From Acorus gramineus (Eukaryota > Streptophyta > Magnoliopsida > Acorales > Acoraceae), in contig CM060857.1 in assembly GCA_030737835.1 (NCBI GenBank), positions 10,509,397 to 10,573,396 of the forward strand: DNA of 64,000 nucleotides, given 5' to 3'. Below the pieces are notes generated by a model. It saw only the letters and a program-made list of their open reading frames with translations, searched no databases and was not told the origin of the DNA. The translations under genes and the position numbers were made by a program. Position 1 is the stretch's first letter. Every line of letters begins with the position of its first letter. Shown piece after piece: positions 35,901 through 46,891 of this stretch.

Positions 35901-36984
35901 GCCAGCACTGCCAGCCCATCCAGCGCGTCCTGCACGACCAGCACAGCACGCCTCCCGCGCGCGCCTGCGCGCACGCACGCGCGCATGCCCGCGCGCGCCC
36001 GGCCTGCGCGCTGCCTGGGTCGCTGCCGCTGCTCTGCCTGCTGCCCGAGGACATCTCCCATCAGCCCGAGCGCCTCCACCGCCCCTCCCACGACCACCTA
36101 CCACCACCGACCACCCCCAACCACCCTCCGACGACCCCCAACTGCCGCCGACCACCCCCAAACACAAACCCCCCCCCCCCCTAGCAATCATCTAAACAAG
36201 AAAAAGAGGGAAAGAAGCTTACCGAGGGGGAGGAAGAGGTGACCGGGTGCTCTCCGCGCACCGAAACCCTTCTCAAAGGATCTCCTACGCCCCGATCTAC
36301 CACGGCCTTCGAAACGGCCCGAATCAGAGGAGAAAGGAGGGAGGATGGGGAGGCTAGGATCGCCGGAATTGGGATTTGAAGACACCGGAGTGTAGATCGG
36401 GACCCGATCTACACTTCTCGTGCTTTAGGTTTTTAGGTTTGAGGGGTCTAGGGGGCTCAAAAGGAAGAAAAACGGGGAAGGGGAGAGAGAGAGCTTGGGG
36501 AGGAAGATGATGAATAGTAACTCGGAAATTAGATCTCACTCTTATATAGTAAGTGACTTAAAAACCCGGATACGCCCCGGAACTGTGAAATTTTCGGAAA
36601 CGATGCCGGAATTCGATGAAATTTTCATGAGTGGCTTAAAACGGCACCAGGACACATAATATGCAGTTAGATTTTCAATCGGAGTCCTCTAACTCGGACG
36701 ATAGCTAACAGTCCAAAATTATGCGGTTCCGATCGAAAAACACAAAAATTTTAAAAACTGCTAAAAATGCTCCAATGGTTGCCAATAGGCCAAAAAAAGT
36801 GACACATATATAACACCGGGCATAACCTGAACCCGACCCGAACCCGCGGGTTCAAGGTCGGGTTGGGTTCGGGTTGGCCATTTTGGGTTGGGGTCGAGCT
36901 CGGGTTCGGATTGGGCATTTTAAGTTGTGGGTTGGGTTTGGACAACCCTCTAACCCGACCCAACCCACCCAAGTTGTACCCCTA
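32971..36984. mobile_element. hAT-type non-autonomous element, split by a solo LTR
   Basis: The ends are TAGGGGTGCAACTTGGG and, inverted, CCCAAGTTGTACCCCTA. The TSD ATTTTGCT is perfect at 32963-32970 and 36985-36992. Subterminal blocks are arrays of AACCCGAACCCG/GGGTTCGGGTT on both sides. No transposase. Subtracting the inserted LTR (33900-36815, plus its TSD) leaves about 1.1 kb. Confidence 0.9.
33900..36815 (-). mobile_element. Second solo LTR of the same family, inverted
   Basis: On the minus strand it begins TGTTATATATGTGTCAC and ends GGGGCGTGACA, as does the copy at 26220. The TSD CCGGG is at 33895-33899 and 36816-36820. It is 232 bp shorter than the first copy and carries only one unit of the 182-bp segment that is doubled there. 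Its CpG-rich block is at about 35480-36110. No internal retrotransposon genes, so it is a solo LTR nested in a hAT element. Confidence 0.88.
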
Positions 36985-37321
36985 ATTTTGCTTACTCTGT
37001 ACCTGAGACACTCAAGTTTTCCAAACCAGCAAGTTGACTATTTCATTGTTTTCTTTTTTTTTCACTTGGAACACCATGACACCTAAAGTCCTTGATCATG
37101 AGAGTCAGTCTAAGAAATAGATATCTAGCTAGTTTAATCATACCACATGTTATTCATCTACACATTTTTGTCCTAACTCTACCTCATTGGAGCTACTCAT
37201 GTGAAAGAAAGCTTTTAACTACTAGCTGCACTAGTCCCTCGGGCCATCGGCCTAGCAATTATTGGACGCCCCTCTGTGGGAACCAAGGTTCAAGTCATCA
37301 AGGACTGCACGACTGAAATAA

Positions 37322-40300
37322 TGTTGGAATTTTTGTGCGTAACCGGCGGCCAAAAAACAAGGCCCGGGTCTCATGGGCCGGGCTTGGGTTCGGGCCCACG
37401 GGCTCAAATTCTAAACATCTTATTTTTTTATTTTAAATTGTTTATTTGTATATAATGTTAAAATAACACAAAATTTAAAGTATAATATTAAAAAAATATT
37501 TATATCTATTGAATTTTAAAAATAAAAATATTAAATGAATTAATTATTTGAAAAAATAAATAACTAGGTTGACACCTACATAAATGTCAATAATTTGTAT
37601 AATTCAACCACAATTCAAATAAAAATTATATGTTACTCATTTATTAGATTGCCCCCCATGGGCCTACGGGCCAACCCGAATGGGCCCACTTCGGGCCGGG
37701 CCCCAGAAGGGTGACCCGAGCCCAGCACGCCCTGAACACGGGCCAGCCTGGCTCGTGAATGGGCCCTGACCAGGCTTTGGGCCTACGGGGCCGGGCTTTC
37801 AAGCCGCGGGCTTTTTTATTACCCTTATGCGTAACAAATAAATATTATGCTAAACACAAATTCTTATATATATTACATCAAGAATATAAATGTCAAATAT
37901 ATATGAAATCATGCATACTCTAAAATATATATATATAAAACATGAAATAAAATAATAGGAGATTAGAAAAGTGTATCCGGAAATGTGGAAGCGAGCGAGA
38001 ACACTCTGTCATCGGTGAATAAGGCCCCCTCATGCAGAGGGTTGAATGGCTCATACCACTGATAGATACGACCACAATAAGTTTTGTTCTTCCGGGGTGC
38101 GAGCTACGGAAGAACCATGATAAACGGACTGCAATCCTTTCAAATGCTCAGATCGAGGAATTGAATTAAGCAACAAGCTAGGTGTTGAGAACTAGAAATT
38201 GGAGGAAAGATGAGATTTTTCATAGTCTATAATATAGTGGGATCGGCTATGTAGGCTAAACACCACTATATTCAACATACACATATATGGGATTATTTCT
38301 CTGATTATATTCCTCTAAACCAAGAGAGCTAGCTATGAATATTTATAGGCACAACAACACACATGAAAACGTATTTCATGCTTTAAATTCCAATGGACTA
38401 TCACAATTAATTGTAACCGTTACATACCAATGAAACCAATTTGAAATAATGAAACGTTGCAAGAGATTTTTGCAACCGTTGCAACACGAAAAATTATTTA
38501 TGCATGCAAGCAATAACACTTGGTCATCATCACATGAGCATACAAACATATAGAATATATAATAACTTGCATGTTAATCATGATTTCACTATAAGAGTAT
38601 GCAATTGACTAAGACATTTATATGAGCATGATTACCACAAAATTATTTAATATGACCATTAATAATTAAGGTAATAAAAAGTTAGGTCTATACTGACATA
38701 CCTCGGATAGACCATAGTCACATAATCTTCATCCATAATACCATAATATCATACAAAAAATGTGAAGACCACTTGTAGAATATATCTGGATAGTTCTTCA
38801 GATAATACCTCAAGAAAAGCTAAATAACATATATAGATCTCCCATAAACTGAAAATTGGTCATAAAGAGCCTTTCTCAATAGAGCGTGAAGATGGTATAT
38901 GGAGACCACTGAGAAAACCCTTATCTGCAGAATTTGAAGATTCTTGTTGATAGATAACTGCATTTTGTTAGCTATTGAGAACTCAACTGATATCATGATC
39001 AATGGTCTCAATAGAATATCCGGATGCCATGACACCTTATAACTGATAGATAAAAATGTTGAATCACAATAGTCAAATAGAAAGAATTTCAGATGGCAAA
39101 TATAACAAATTTCTGAAATATGGATCCTCTTTTTCCGTAGATGAACCCGTGCAATGTTTTCCATTAACACATTTAATTGGATCCCACTAAAATTGCTCCA
39201 ATTCTGCATTGATATAAGACTGATTGCTGACAAACTGTCTTTAATTCTCTGAGGATGAGAAAGAATATCAAATGATTACACATTCTCCTTGATTTTCATC
39301 AGGAGCCTCTCAAGATTTCCGCAGGTGAGGCTTATATGGGTGGTCTTGACCCTCAACTATTTCTGTCAAATAAATAATCTCAATATAATTATAAGTTTTA
39401 TGATAATGTTTAAAATACAAGAATATAGATTACACATTCTATCTCCCATTAACTTGAGAACAGAGAAACACATGTTAATTGTAACGCGTGCATAAAAAAA
39501 ATGTGATTTGTTTTTACACCCAACAATAAGCCAGAAATGCCATTGAATACCAACAATTTTAATGCATGGCTCTTGAGAAGAATACAATGTAGAAACGGTT
39601 GCAAGTTCATTAAATTATGAAATTTCATTGCATATGCTAACAATTTTAAAAAATAAAAACATTAACACCATGCATTTCATCATTTTATTTTGAATTTTAA
39701 AAACATATTATATGATATAGAATCAAAGTATATATATAAATGATCATCTTACTGCATGATTAACATAACCCATTAATGCATGCAATCATATAGAATACAT
39801 CCCTTACTTTTTGATAAACAGATGCATGCAATTATATAAGATTCCATATAATAATTGGACTAGAAATAACATGTATTATCAAAAATTCTCCCTGGCTATG
39901 TTATCAATAATAAACCGTTCATGCATTGAATGGGAAATGAAACACCTCAAACACGTTGCTGACTCAGTGTTTTCATTTTGTAACCCATGCATGTGTAACT
40001 CACACAAAACGGCTTAAAAGGTTTAATATAGAAAAATGAAATGCATGCAATTGTTTTATGCAAATTTAACTCATCATATGCATGAAAATAAAATGGATGC
40101 ATTTTAATACCAAATATTTGCATGCATGTCATTCCGAATATCCAAACCTTTCCCATTATCTCTAATAAGGATTAACTCATATAATCCATTTATTAAATCT
40201 AGCATATATTAATTTCAAATATAAGAATTTGTATACTTATTCACCGAGTTATTGAAATTTTTGTGCGTAACATACAAATATTAGGCTAAACACAAATTCT

Positions 40301-40982
40301 TATAATTATTACATCAAGAATATAAATGTCAAATATATATGAAATCATGCATACTCTAAAATATATATAAAAAGCATGAAATAAAAGAATATGTGATTAG
40401 AAAAGTGTATCTGAAAATGTAGAAGCGAGTGAGGATATTATGTCCTCAGTGAATAAGGCCCCTTCACGTACATGGTTGAATGGCTTCTATCACTGAGAGA
40501 TACGACCACAATAGATTTTGTTCTTCTAGGATGCGAGCTACGGAAGAACCACGATAAACGGACTACGATCCTTTCAGACGCCCAGATCGAGGAATTGAAT
40601 CAAGCAACAAGCTAAGTGTTGAGAATTACATATTGGAAGAAATATGAGATTTTTCATAAAGTCTATAATATAGTGGGATCGGCTATGTAGACACCACTAT
40701 ATTAAACATACACACATAGGATTATTTATCTGATTATACTCCTCTAAGCCAAGAGAGCTAGCTATGAATATTTATAGGCACAACAACACACATGAAAATG
40801 TATTTCATGCTTTAAATTCCAATAGACTATCACAATTAATTGTAACCGTTACATACCAATGAAACCGATTTGTAATAATGAAACGTTGCAAGAGGTTATT
40901 GCAACCGTTTCAATATTACCCAATATTATGCATGAATGATGGTTTAATGCACACATGCTTTTTTGGTCACAAAATTCCAACG
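37322..40982 (+). mobile_element. Non-autonomous LTR-type retroelement inside the SINE
   Basis: Begins TGTTGGAATTTTTGTGCG and ends CACAAAATTCCAACG, the TGTTGG...CCAACA-like ends common in plant copia LTRs, with final A replaced by G. It is flanked by AATAA at 37317-37321 and 40983-40987. A left repeat (37322 to about 38500) and a right repeat (40250-40982, 733 bp) are homologous over most of their length, as 5' and 3' LTRs. They diverge toward their ends. The interior (about 38550-40249) has no gag or pol. A minus-strand frame at 38820-39233 (137 codons) matches nothing I know. A primer-binding site was not found, so the class is probable, not certain. Confidence 0.65.
37344..37827. mobile_element. 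hAT-like MITE inserted in the 5' LTR
   Basis: A 484-bp insert flanked by the 8-bp TSD TGCGTAAC at 37336-37343 and 37828-37835. The 3' LTR at 40264-40271 has the same TGCGTAAC once and no insert, giving a direct empty site. The insert has GC-rich ends (GGCCCGGG/GGGCCGGGC arrays) around an AT-rich core. Terminal inverted repeats are weak. Confidence 0.8.
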
Positions 40983-41690
40983 AATAATTGCGTGTACAGC
41001 CATCTAGACTGGTTCCATGGGCTTATGCTTCATAGTTTCTTGACCCGTGATGGTCGTCTTTATGGTACTAGTAGTCATCGATTCACTATATGTAAGGGAA
41101 TTTGTAGCTCGATAGGCCTGTTATAACAAAAAAAAAAAAGAACTACTGGCTGCACTCTATATTACTATAAAGATATGAACTGGCGTGTTTAATTTTGTGG
41201 GGGTAGGTACATTATTTAGCTGCATCAAAGTAAATTATTATTAAATTCCATATAGCTTCATTCTCTTTTACATTTTTTGGGCTCCCTGATGTTTACTGTA
41301 GATGAAGGATTGGTTTGAACTACTATGGGTTTTGCTTTGTATCCATTCCTTTGGCATTGGAACTTGGAAGCATATATTGATGGAGGAGTATTGGAATTGA
41401 ATAAAATCATTGAGCTTCTGGTTTCTGAGATCTATCTGTTTCAGGATTTATTGTATTTAATCGTGTGTTTAAGTTGATCTTGACATATGTACAATCCTTT
41501 ATATCATTATTGTTAAAGAGTCATTATTAGAATAATATTATGTCTTTATTATCATTATTATTATATTATTAGTTTCCTAGTTTTCCTATATTCCTTTTCT
41601 GGTATTTTAGGGTTTCCTCTATGTATCTATAAATAGAGCATTTGGCTCCTCTAATACAATAACAAGAATTCCCTTTTCTTTATTCTAACA

Positions 41691-41702
41691 TGGTATCAGA
41701 GC
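41691..41702 (+). other. Primer-binding site (tRNA-iMet)
   Basis: TGGTATCAGAGC immediately follows the 5' LTR. It is the classical complement of the 3' end of plant initiator methionine tRNA used to prime minus-strand synthesis. Confidence 0.93.
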
Positions 41703-41747
41703 CTCCACCTCAAAAATCCTAGATCCACAAAAGCTTCTCTTTCTCTT

Positions 41748-41784
41748 CCCCGCTTCGATTGAAGAGTCTTCAATCGGAGCGGGG
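41748..41784 (+). other. Hairpin in the retroelement leader
   Basis: Arms CCCCGCTTCGATTGAAGA and TCTTCAATCGGAGCGGGG pair over 18 bp with one mismatch and almost no loop, about 55 bp downstream of the primer-binding site. That is where packaging or dimerisation signals of retroelements usually lie. Function is inferred from position only. Confidence 0.6.
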
Positions 41785-41827
41785 GAGGAATTTTGCTCGC
41801 GAGATCTAAAAGCTCCACCTTACCATC

Positions 41828-42680
41828 GTGCCCTGCCGATGTGCCTTGCTGTGCCCTGCCGTCGTGCCCTGCCGACGGACCTGCCAGCCCTGCGGTCGCA
41901 CCCTGCCATGCCCTGCTGTGCCCTGCGGACGTGCCCTGCTGTGCCCTGCCGACGGACCTGCCAGCCCTGCCGTTGCGCCCTGCCATGCCCTGCCAACGTG
42001 CCCTGCTGTGCCCTGCCGACGGACCTGCCAGCCCTGTTGTCGCGCCCTGCCGTGCCCTGCCAGTCGTGCCCTGCCGACGGACCTGCCAGCCCTGTTGTCG
42101 CGCCCTGCCGTGCCCTGCCGTGCACTGCCAGTCATGCCCCTGCCAAGGTGCCCTGCTCGCCCTGCCGTGCCCTGCCGACGCGCCCTGCTCGCCCTGCCAA
42201 CCCTGCCAACATGCCCTGCCAGCCGTGCCCTGCCGAGGCACCCTGCTCGCCCTGCCGTCGCGCCCTGCCAGCCCTGCCAACGTGCCCTGCCAGTTCTGCC
42301 GTCGCGCCCTGCCAGCCCTGCCAGGGCGTCCCAGCGCTCCCGGATCTCCAGGGATCTGCACTGCCAGCGCTCCCGGATCTCTCGGGATCTGCCCTGCCAG
42401 CGCGTGCCAGCGCTCCCGGATATCCCGGGATCTGCCCTGCCAGCGCTCCCGGATCTCCCGGGATCTGCCCTGCCAGCGCGTGCCAGCGCTCCCGGATCTC
42501 CCGGGATCTTCCCTGCCAGCGCATGCCAGAGCTCCCGGATCTCTCGGGATCTGTTCTGCCAGTGCGTGCTAGCGCCTGCCAGCAAGTGCCAGGCCGTGCA
42601 AGCGCCTGCCAGCGCTCCCGGAATAGTGCCTCGGATCCCTGGGATCTTGCCCCGGATCTCCCGGGATCCTGTCCGGGACG
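41828..42680 (+). repeat. GC-rich tandem repeats in the retroelement interior
   Basis: First comes an array of GTGCCCTGCCGACGGACCTG-like units, with 8- to 60-bp periods (41828-42330). A second array of CGCTCCCGGATCTCCCGGGA units with GCCCTGCCAGCG spacers follows (42330-42560), and degenerate copies to about 42680. All reading frames stay open through the array because of its composition. Confidence 0.8.
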
Positions 42681-43931
42681 CCTCCCCAGCGCGACCCAGC
42701 GCGCCCCATATGCGTCCCGGAGCCACCCAGCACACACCACCAGCCGCCAGTGTGCACCACCAGCGGTTGCCGCTCTCCTCTACCGGTACCAATGTCCGCC
42801 GCCCTCAGGTGCCACTGGCCACCGACTCTGGTCGCCGCCTCCTGGCGATCCTCTGGCAATCTTTCGGCGGCCCTCCGCCACCTCCGGCAATCTTTCGACC
42901 ACCCTTCGACAATTCTCCGGCTGCCTGTCGCCACCACCAGCTACCCTCTGCCACCTCCGACAGCCTCGACCGCCTCTGGCCTCTCTCCGGTGGCCCTTTG
43001 CCGCCCTCAGTGATCCTTTGGCTACTCTCGACCATCTTCGGCAACCCCCCGGCGCTCTCCGCTGCACTCAGCCGCTCTCCACAGACCTCCGCCCTCCTAT
43101 GGTCCTGGTAGCTACCTCGGGATTTCAGAACACTAAATTGGATTTTATTTCCCATCTAAAGGTCCGATTAAGGTGTTCCAGGGGTCCGTTTCGCTCGATT
43201 TTTCGTTCTCTATGCATCTGTGTGATTCTTTTCTTCATCCGAGATCTCTACGATCCTCCTCGCAGATTTGCACACCTCCGCGCATCTCCTTGCGGCATCG
43301 ACCGCTCTCGCGCTCTTCGTGCAATCTCGCTACTTCTCTTGCTCCCTCTACGCATGTCTTCTTCTATGTGCGCTCTTTCTCTTTTCGCAGCATTGCGGCC
43401 ACCACACGCGTCTTCCTTTATGTGCGCCGTTCACGTTCCTGCCCCTCCCGCACCGTGCAGCACCCATGCCGCGCCTCTGCAGAGCCCCTACCGTGCCTTT
43501 GTTGCACCCCTGCCGCGCCTGCACGTGCCCCTGCTGCTCCTGCACGTGCTGTCGCCAGCCTTCGCCACCTTCTCATTTTTGTCCAAACTCTAAGGGTTCT
43601 ACCTTTCAGAGTTTGGGAGGGGGTGTTAAAGAGTCATTATTAGAATAATATTATGTCTTTATTATCATTATTATTATATTATTAGTTTCCTAGTTTTCCT
43701 ATATTCCTTTTCTGGTATTTTAGGGTTTCCTCTATGTATCTATAAATAGAGCCTTTGGCTCCTCTAATACAATAACAAGAATCTTTTCTTTATTCTAACA
43801 ATTATGAGGTCTCGTGTTTCCTTGTTCACATGATCTGTTCAACTTTATGATATAGGTCATTTTACAAAGCAGTATTCCATCAGCCAGCATTAGATGGTTA
43901 ACATAATTCAATCAACTTCTCTATGGGTAGA

Positions 43932-44096
43932 TATCTTTTGATTATTTATCTACAGGGGCCTATTGGTCGGTTCTCGGTTTTGTCTGGGTTATATTTTGCG
44001 ATTTTTCTCTCTTATCCTCTCACCCCCAATTCGAATATTGTCTATTTGATTATTTAATGAAATAGATATACCTACAATTTATTCAAAAAAAAAAAA
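43932..44096 (+). mobile_element. 3' tail of a LINE with 17-bp TSD
   Basis: The TSD ACTTCTCTATGGGTAGA is perfect at 43915-43931 and 44097-44113. The 165-bp insert ends TATTTAATGAAATAG ... TTCAAAAAAAAAAAA, a typical plant L1 3' end. Very strong 5' truncation; no coding sequence remains. Confidence 0.85.
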
Positions 44097-44113
44097 ACTT
44101 CTCTATGGGTAGA

Positions 44114-45073
44114 ATTACTATAAATTACTACATGATTGTCAGTTTGAGCTTTGTGAACCTTTTTTTTTATTTTTTGGTGGGTAACGTGCATCTAATCACT
44201 ATCAGGGCAATTCAACCTCCCAGCTTATAGCCAGAGGGTCTCATGTGAGAGTGGGACACCTCCTTGTTAGGGACCCAACTTCAAGACCTACTTACATTAT
44301 AGTTTCATAGGTTTCTGTTTTACCTTTTATTATGGATCTATAATGGTTCAAGCCTTCATTATACTAGTAGTAGTCTGACCCACTTCTGTTAGGAAATTGC
44401 ACAAGGTAGGACTCTTGTACAAAAAAAGAAAGAGAAAAAAAAAATTCAGGCTCTCTTTGATGCTAGGCAGGGGAAGCTGTTTACATGTGATGGGGTCAAA
44501 AAAGAAAAAGAAAAAAAAACCTACCCTCACATTGAAAAAGAAAAATCATGGGACCCCTTATCTTCCATCAAATTCGGCAAACTCGTTGATCGCCGGCGGA
44601 CGGATGGACACGCCGATCACCGATGTGGCCGTTGGACACGTTGCCAATTCCCTCTTTCTACTTTGCTTCAGGTATCTAATCATGGATTTGGTTTTGGTTT
44701 GTTTTTTCTTTTTTTTCTTTTTTTTTTTCCGTCACTGTTTGTTTATGTATGTTAATCTGAATCTCTCTCATCATTGTATAATCGTGTATGAATAATAAAC
44801 AAAACTCTCCACATTACACCCCTCTTTCCTTTACTTGGTTGTGTATCAAAAGCCCCTTCAACAATTTGTGTATCCACAGCCCTTGAACATTTGTTTCTTT
44901 TAGGGAATCCTTGTCCGTTGTCTATTGTTTATTGTTTGTATATTTTGTTTAATTGTTCTGATTTGCATTTGAGAGAACCCTTCAAAAGCTTCTGTTGTTT
45001 GGTGGGGGTGGGTCTTCAATTTATCATACCACTATTATTAGTAATTTAGTCGTTGATAGTATAATTTTTTTTA
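44114..45073. other. Host-like spacer with one exon candidate
   Basis: Mostly non-coding. At 44603-44671 a higher-GC patch starts with ATG and reads MDTPITDVAVGHVANSLFLL before a donor-like CAG/GTATCT. It could be a first exon, but no downstream exon or homologue was recognised. Poly-A and poly-T tracts surround it. Confidence 0.3.
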
Positions 45074-45666
45074 GGGTTATTTAGTTTCCACCCCTCCTAA
45101 AACAAGTCGATTATTAAAAAACCCTTCCAAAACACAATATTATTATAAACCCCCTTTAAATGCTAACTGGGTTTGTAAAAAACCTAAATAAGTTATTTTT
45201 TTGATGGAATGAGTTATTAAATGATGGATTGACAATAATACCATTATTAAAAAATATCCTAACTTGATAGAAAAAACCTTTCATTAACATAAACCCCATT
45301 CCATAAAAAAAAAATTTGGGAGTACTAATTTCTTTTTGTTTTGTTGACTGTTGGGTTTTACAAATTCAGTTAACATTTAAAGAGAGTTTATAATGATATT
45401 GTGTTTTAAAGTGTTATTTTTTAATAATTTTCCTGTTTTATGAGGGGTAGAAACTAAATAATATTTTTTTCTATCAAATTAAGATTTTTTTGTAAAGGTA
45501 TTATTCTCAATCTATCATTTAATAACCTATTCTGTTAAAAAAAATAACTTATTTAGATTTTTTACAAATTCAGTTAACATTTAAAGGGAGTTTATAATAA
45601 TATTATGTTTTAGAAGGGGTTTTTAATAATTTGACTGTTTTAGAAGGGGTGGAAACTAAATAACCC
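45074..45666. mobile_element. Foldback MITE with a doubled right arm
   Basis: Left end GGGTTATTTAGTTTCCACCC and right end GGGTGGAAACTAAATAACCC are exact inverted copies. The left arm also matches a second, internal right arm near 45355-45465 (GAGGGGTAGAAACTAAATAA). Flanks are poly-T, so the 9-bp TSD cannot be fixed. No coding sequence. Confidence 0.75.
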
Positions 45667-45879
45667 ATTTTTTTTTTATTAATGTTTGTGTTATTTTCAA
45701 AAGAAAAGTTTTTTTTTTATATATTGGAGGGACCTCCCGTATCTAACCTTTCGGTCGAGCATATATCAGCGTTAAGACTCGATGCTAAGACTCGGTAAAA
45801 GAAAAATTTATGTTTTTTATAAATACATGATAAGAATAGATTTTTTGAAAATTTTGTAGAATTAGTTTTTTGATGGAAA

Positions 45880-46380
45880 AATCCATATAACCCCCCATAA
45901 ACTGCCCAAAATCCATATAACCCTCTAACTTTTCCTAAAGTCTATATACCCTAAAAAAACTTATGTCCAAATAACCCCTTGAGTTAAATTTCCGTTAACA
46001 TATGAAGAATATTTTGTTTGGCTAACCCTAAATGAAAACCCAGTATACTCAAAACCCCCATCAATATTTTAAAAATATAAAAAATCTTCTGTAAATGACG
46101 ATTTAATCATCCGGATGTAATTTTATAATCTATTTGGATGGGTAAGATCATCATTTATAAAATATTTTAAGCATTTTTAACACATTGTAGGAGTTTTTTG
46201 ACATACTATGTTTTCGGTCTGAGTTAACCAACCAGAATATTCACATAATATTCTTCATCTGTCAATGAAAGTTTAATTCAAGGGGCTACTTAGATTTATA
46301 TAAGTGTTTTTAGATGGTTATATGGACTTTCTGAAAAGTCAGGACTCATGTGGATTTTGGAAAGTTTAGAGGGTGTTATT
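45880..46380. mobile_element. Foldback MITE (CCATATAACCC family)
   Basis: Left arm with ATCCATATAACCCCCC and TCCATATAACCCTC; right arm with GGTTATATGGACTTT and inner GGGCTACTTAGATTT. The overall plan is the same as at 2035-2510, including the central ATCATC palindrome. The right end is decayed, so the boundary is approximate. Confidence 0.6.
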
Positions 46381-46397
46381 AGAAAAAAAAAATTTAA

Positions 46398-46891
46398 GGG
46401 AAAAATCCATATAACCCCCTGTAATTTTCCTGATATCCATATAACCCCCTATAATCTCAATATATCCATATAACTCCCTGTAAACACACCATAAATGCAA
46501 ATAATCCCCCGCGGTTAAATTTTTTTTAATAGAATTGGAATTTTTTAAACACATTGCGTTATCTAAACCATAGTTAACAAATATGTATCGTTTTAACCCT
46601 CTGAAAACAACCAATACTTCTATAAAAAAACCCTAAAAGAGTGTAAAATTAGAAATATTAGGATTTTTTTTTAAATATTGACCGTTTTTTAATAGTTAAA
46701 AGAAAACATATTTGTTAATCATGGTTTAGATAATGCAATATGTCCAAAATATTCAAATTCTATTAAAAAAAATTAACTGTAAAAGATTATTTACATTTAT
46801 AGTGTGTTTATAGGGATATATATAGATATATTGAGATTACATGAGGTTATATGGATATAAGAAATTTTACACAGGGTTATATGAATTTTTT
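46398..46891. mobile_element. MULE-type foldback MITE, sister of 11597-12074
   Basis: Starts GGGAAAAATCCATATAACCC and ends with a decayed inverse (GGGTTATATGAATTTTTT). The inner landmarks AAACCATAGTTAACAAATAT and its inverse are shared with 11597-12074. TSD not readable because of flanking T and A runs. Confidence 0.7.

Larger units (their letters stand above)
37233..41140 (+). mobile_element. tRNA-type SINE split by an LTR element
   Basis: The 16-bp TSDs AACTACTAGCTGCACT (37217-37232) and AACTACTGGCTGCACT (41141-41156) differ at one base. The SINE body is 37233-37316 plus 40988-41140, about 240 bp. It has a B-box-like GGTTCAAGTCATC at about 37289-37301, a weak A-box-like TAGCAATTATTGG upstream, and a 3' poly(A) at 41128-41139. 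These are the hallmarks of a Pol III-derived SINE. The LTR-type element at 37322-40982 sits inside it with its own TSD. Confidence 0.75.
41511..43800 (+). mobile_element. Small non-autonomous LTR retrotransposon (TRIM/LARD-like)
   Basis: The 5' LTR is 41511-41690 and the 3' LTR 43624-43800. They are almost identical, with TGTTAAAGAGTC at one end and TTTATTCTAACA at the other, and TSD ATTAT at 41506-41510 and 43801-43805. Directly after the 5' LTR is the initiator-tRNA-Met primer-binding site TGGTATCAGAGC, and directly before the 3' LTR a polypurine tract GGGAGGGGG. The LTRs contain a TATA-like TATAAATAGAGC. The interior has no recognisable gag or pol. It is filled by GC-rich tandem repeats whose 584-codon open frame is most likely spurious. 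Near-identical LTRs indicate recent insertion; a partner element must supply proteins. Confidence 0.93.

Noticed and set aside
38820..39233. 137-codon minus-strand ORF in the LTR element interior
   Set aside because: Composition is not absurd, but no domain is recognisable and it lies in the interior of a non-autonomous element. Not called as a gene.
41839..43593. A 584-codon plus frame, plus overlapping frames of 427 and 328 codons
   Set aside because: They run through tandem CCCTGCC and CCCGGGATCT repeats in the interior of a non-autonomous retroelement. Cys/Pro/Leu repeats follow the DNA period and no gag or pol motif appears.
44603..44671. Possible first exon reading MDTPITDVAVGHV...
   Set aside because: Not promoted to a gene because no further exon, homologue or promoter was recognised. 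It is kept as a remark in the spacer entry.
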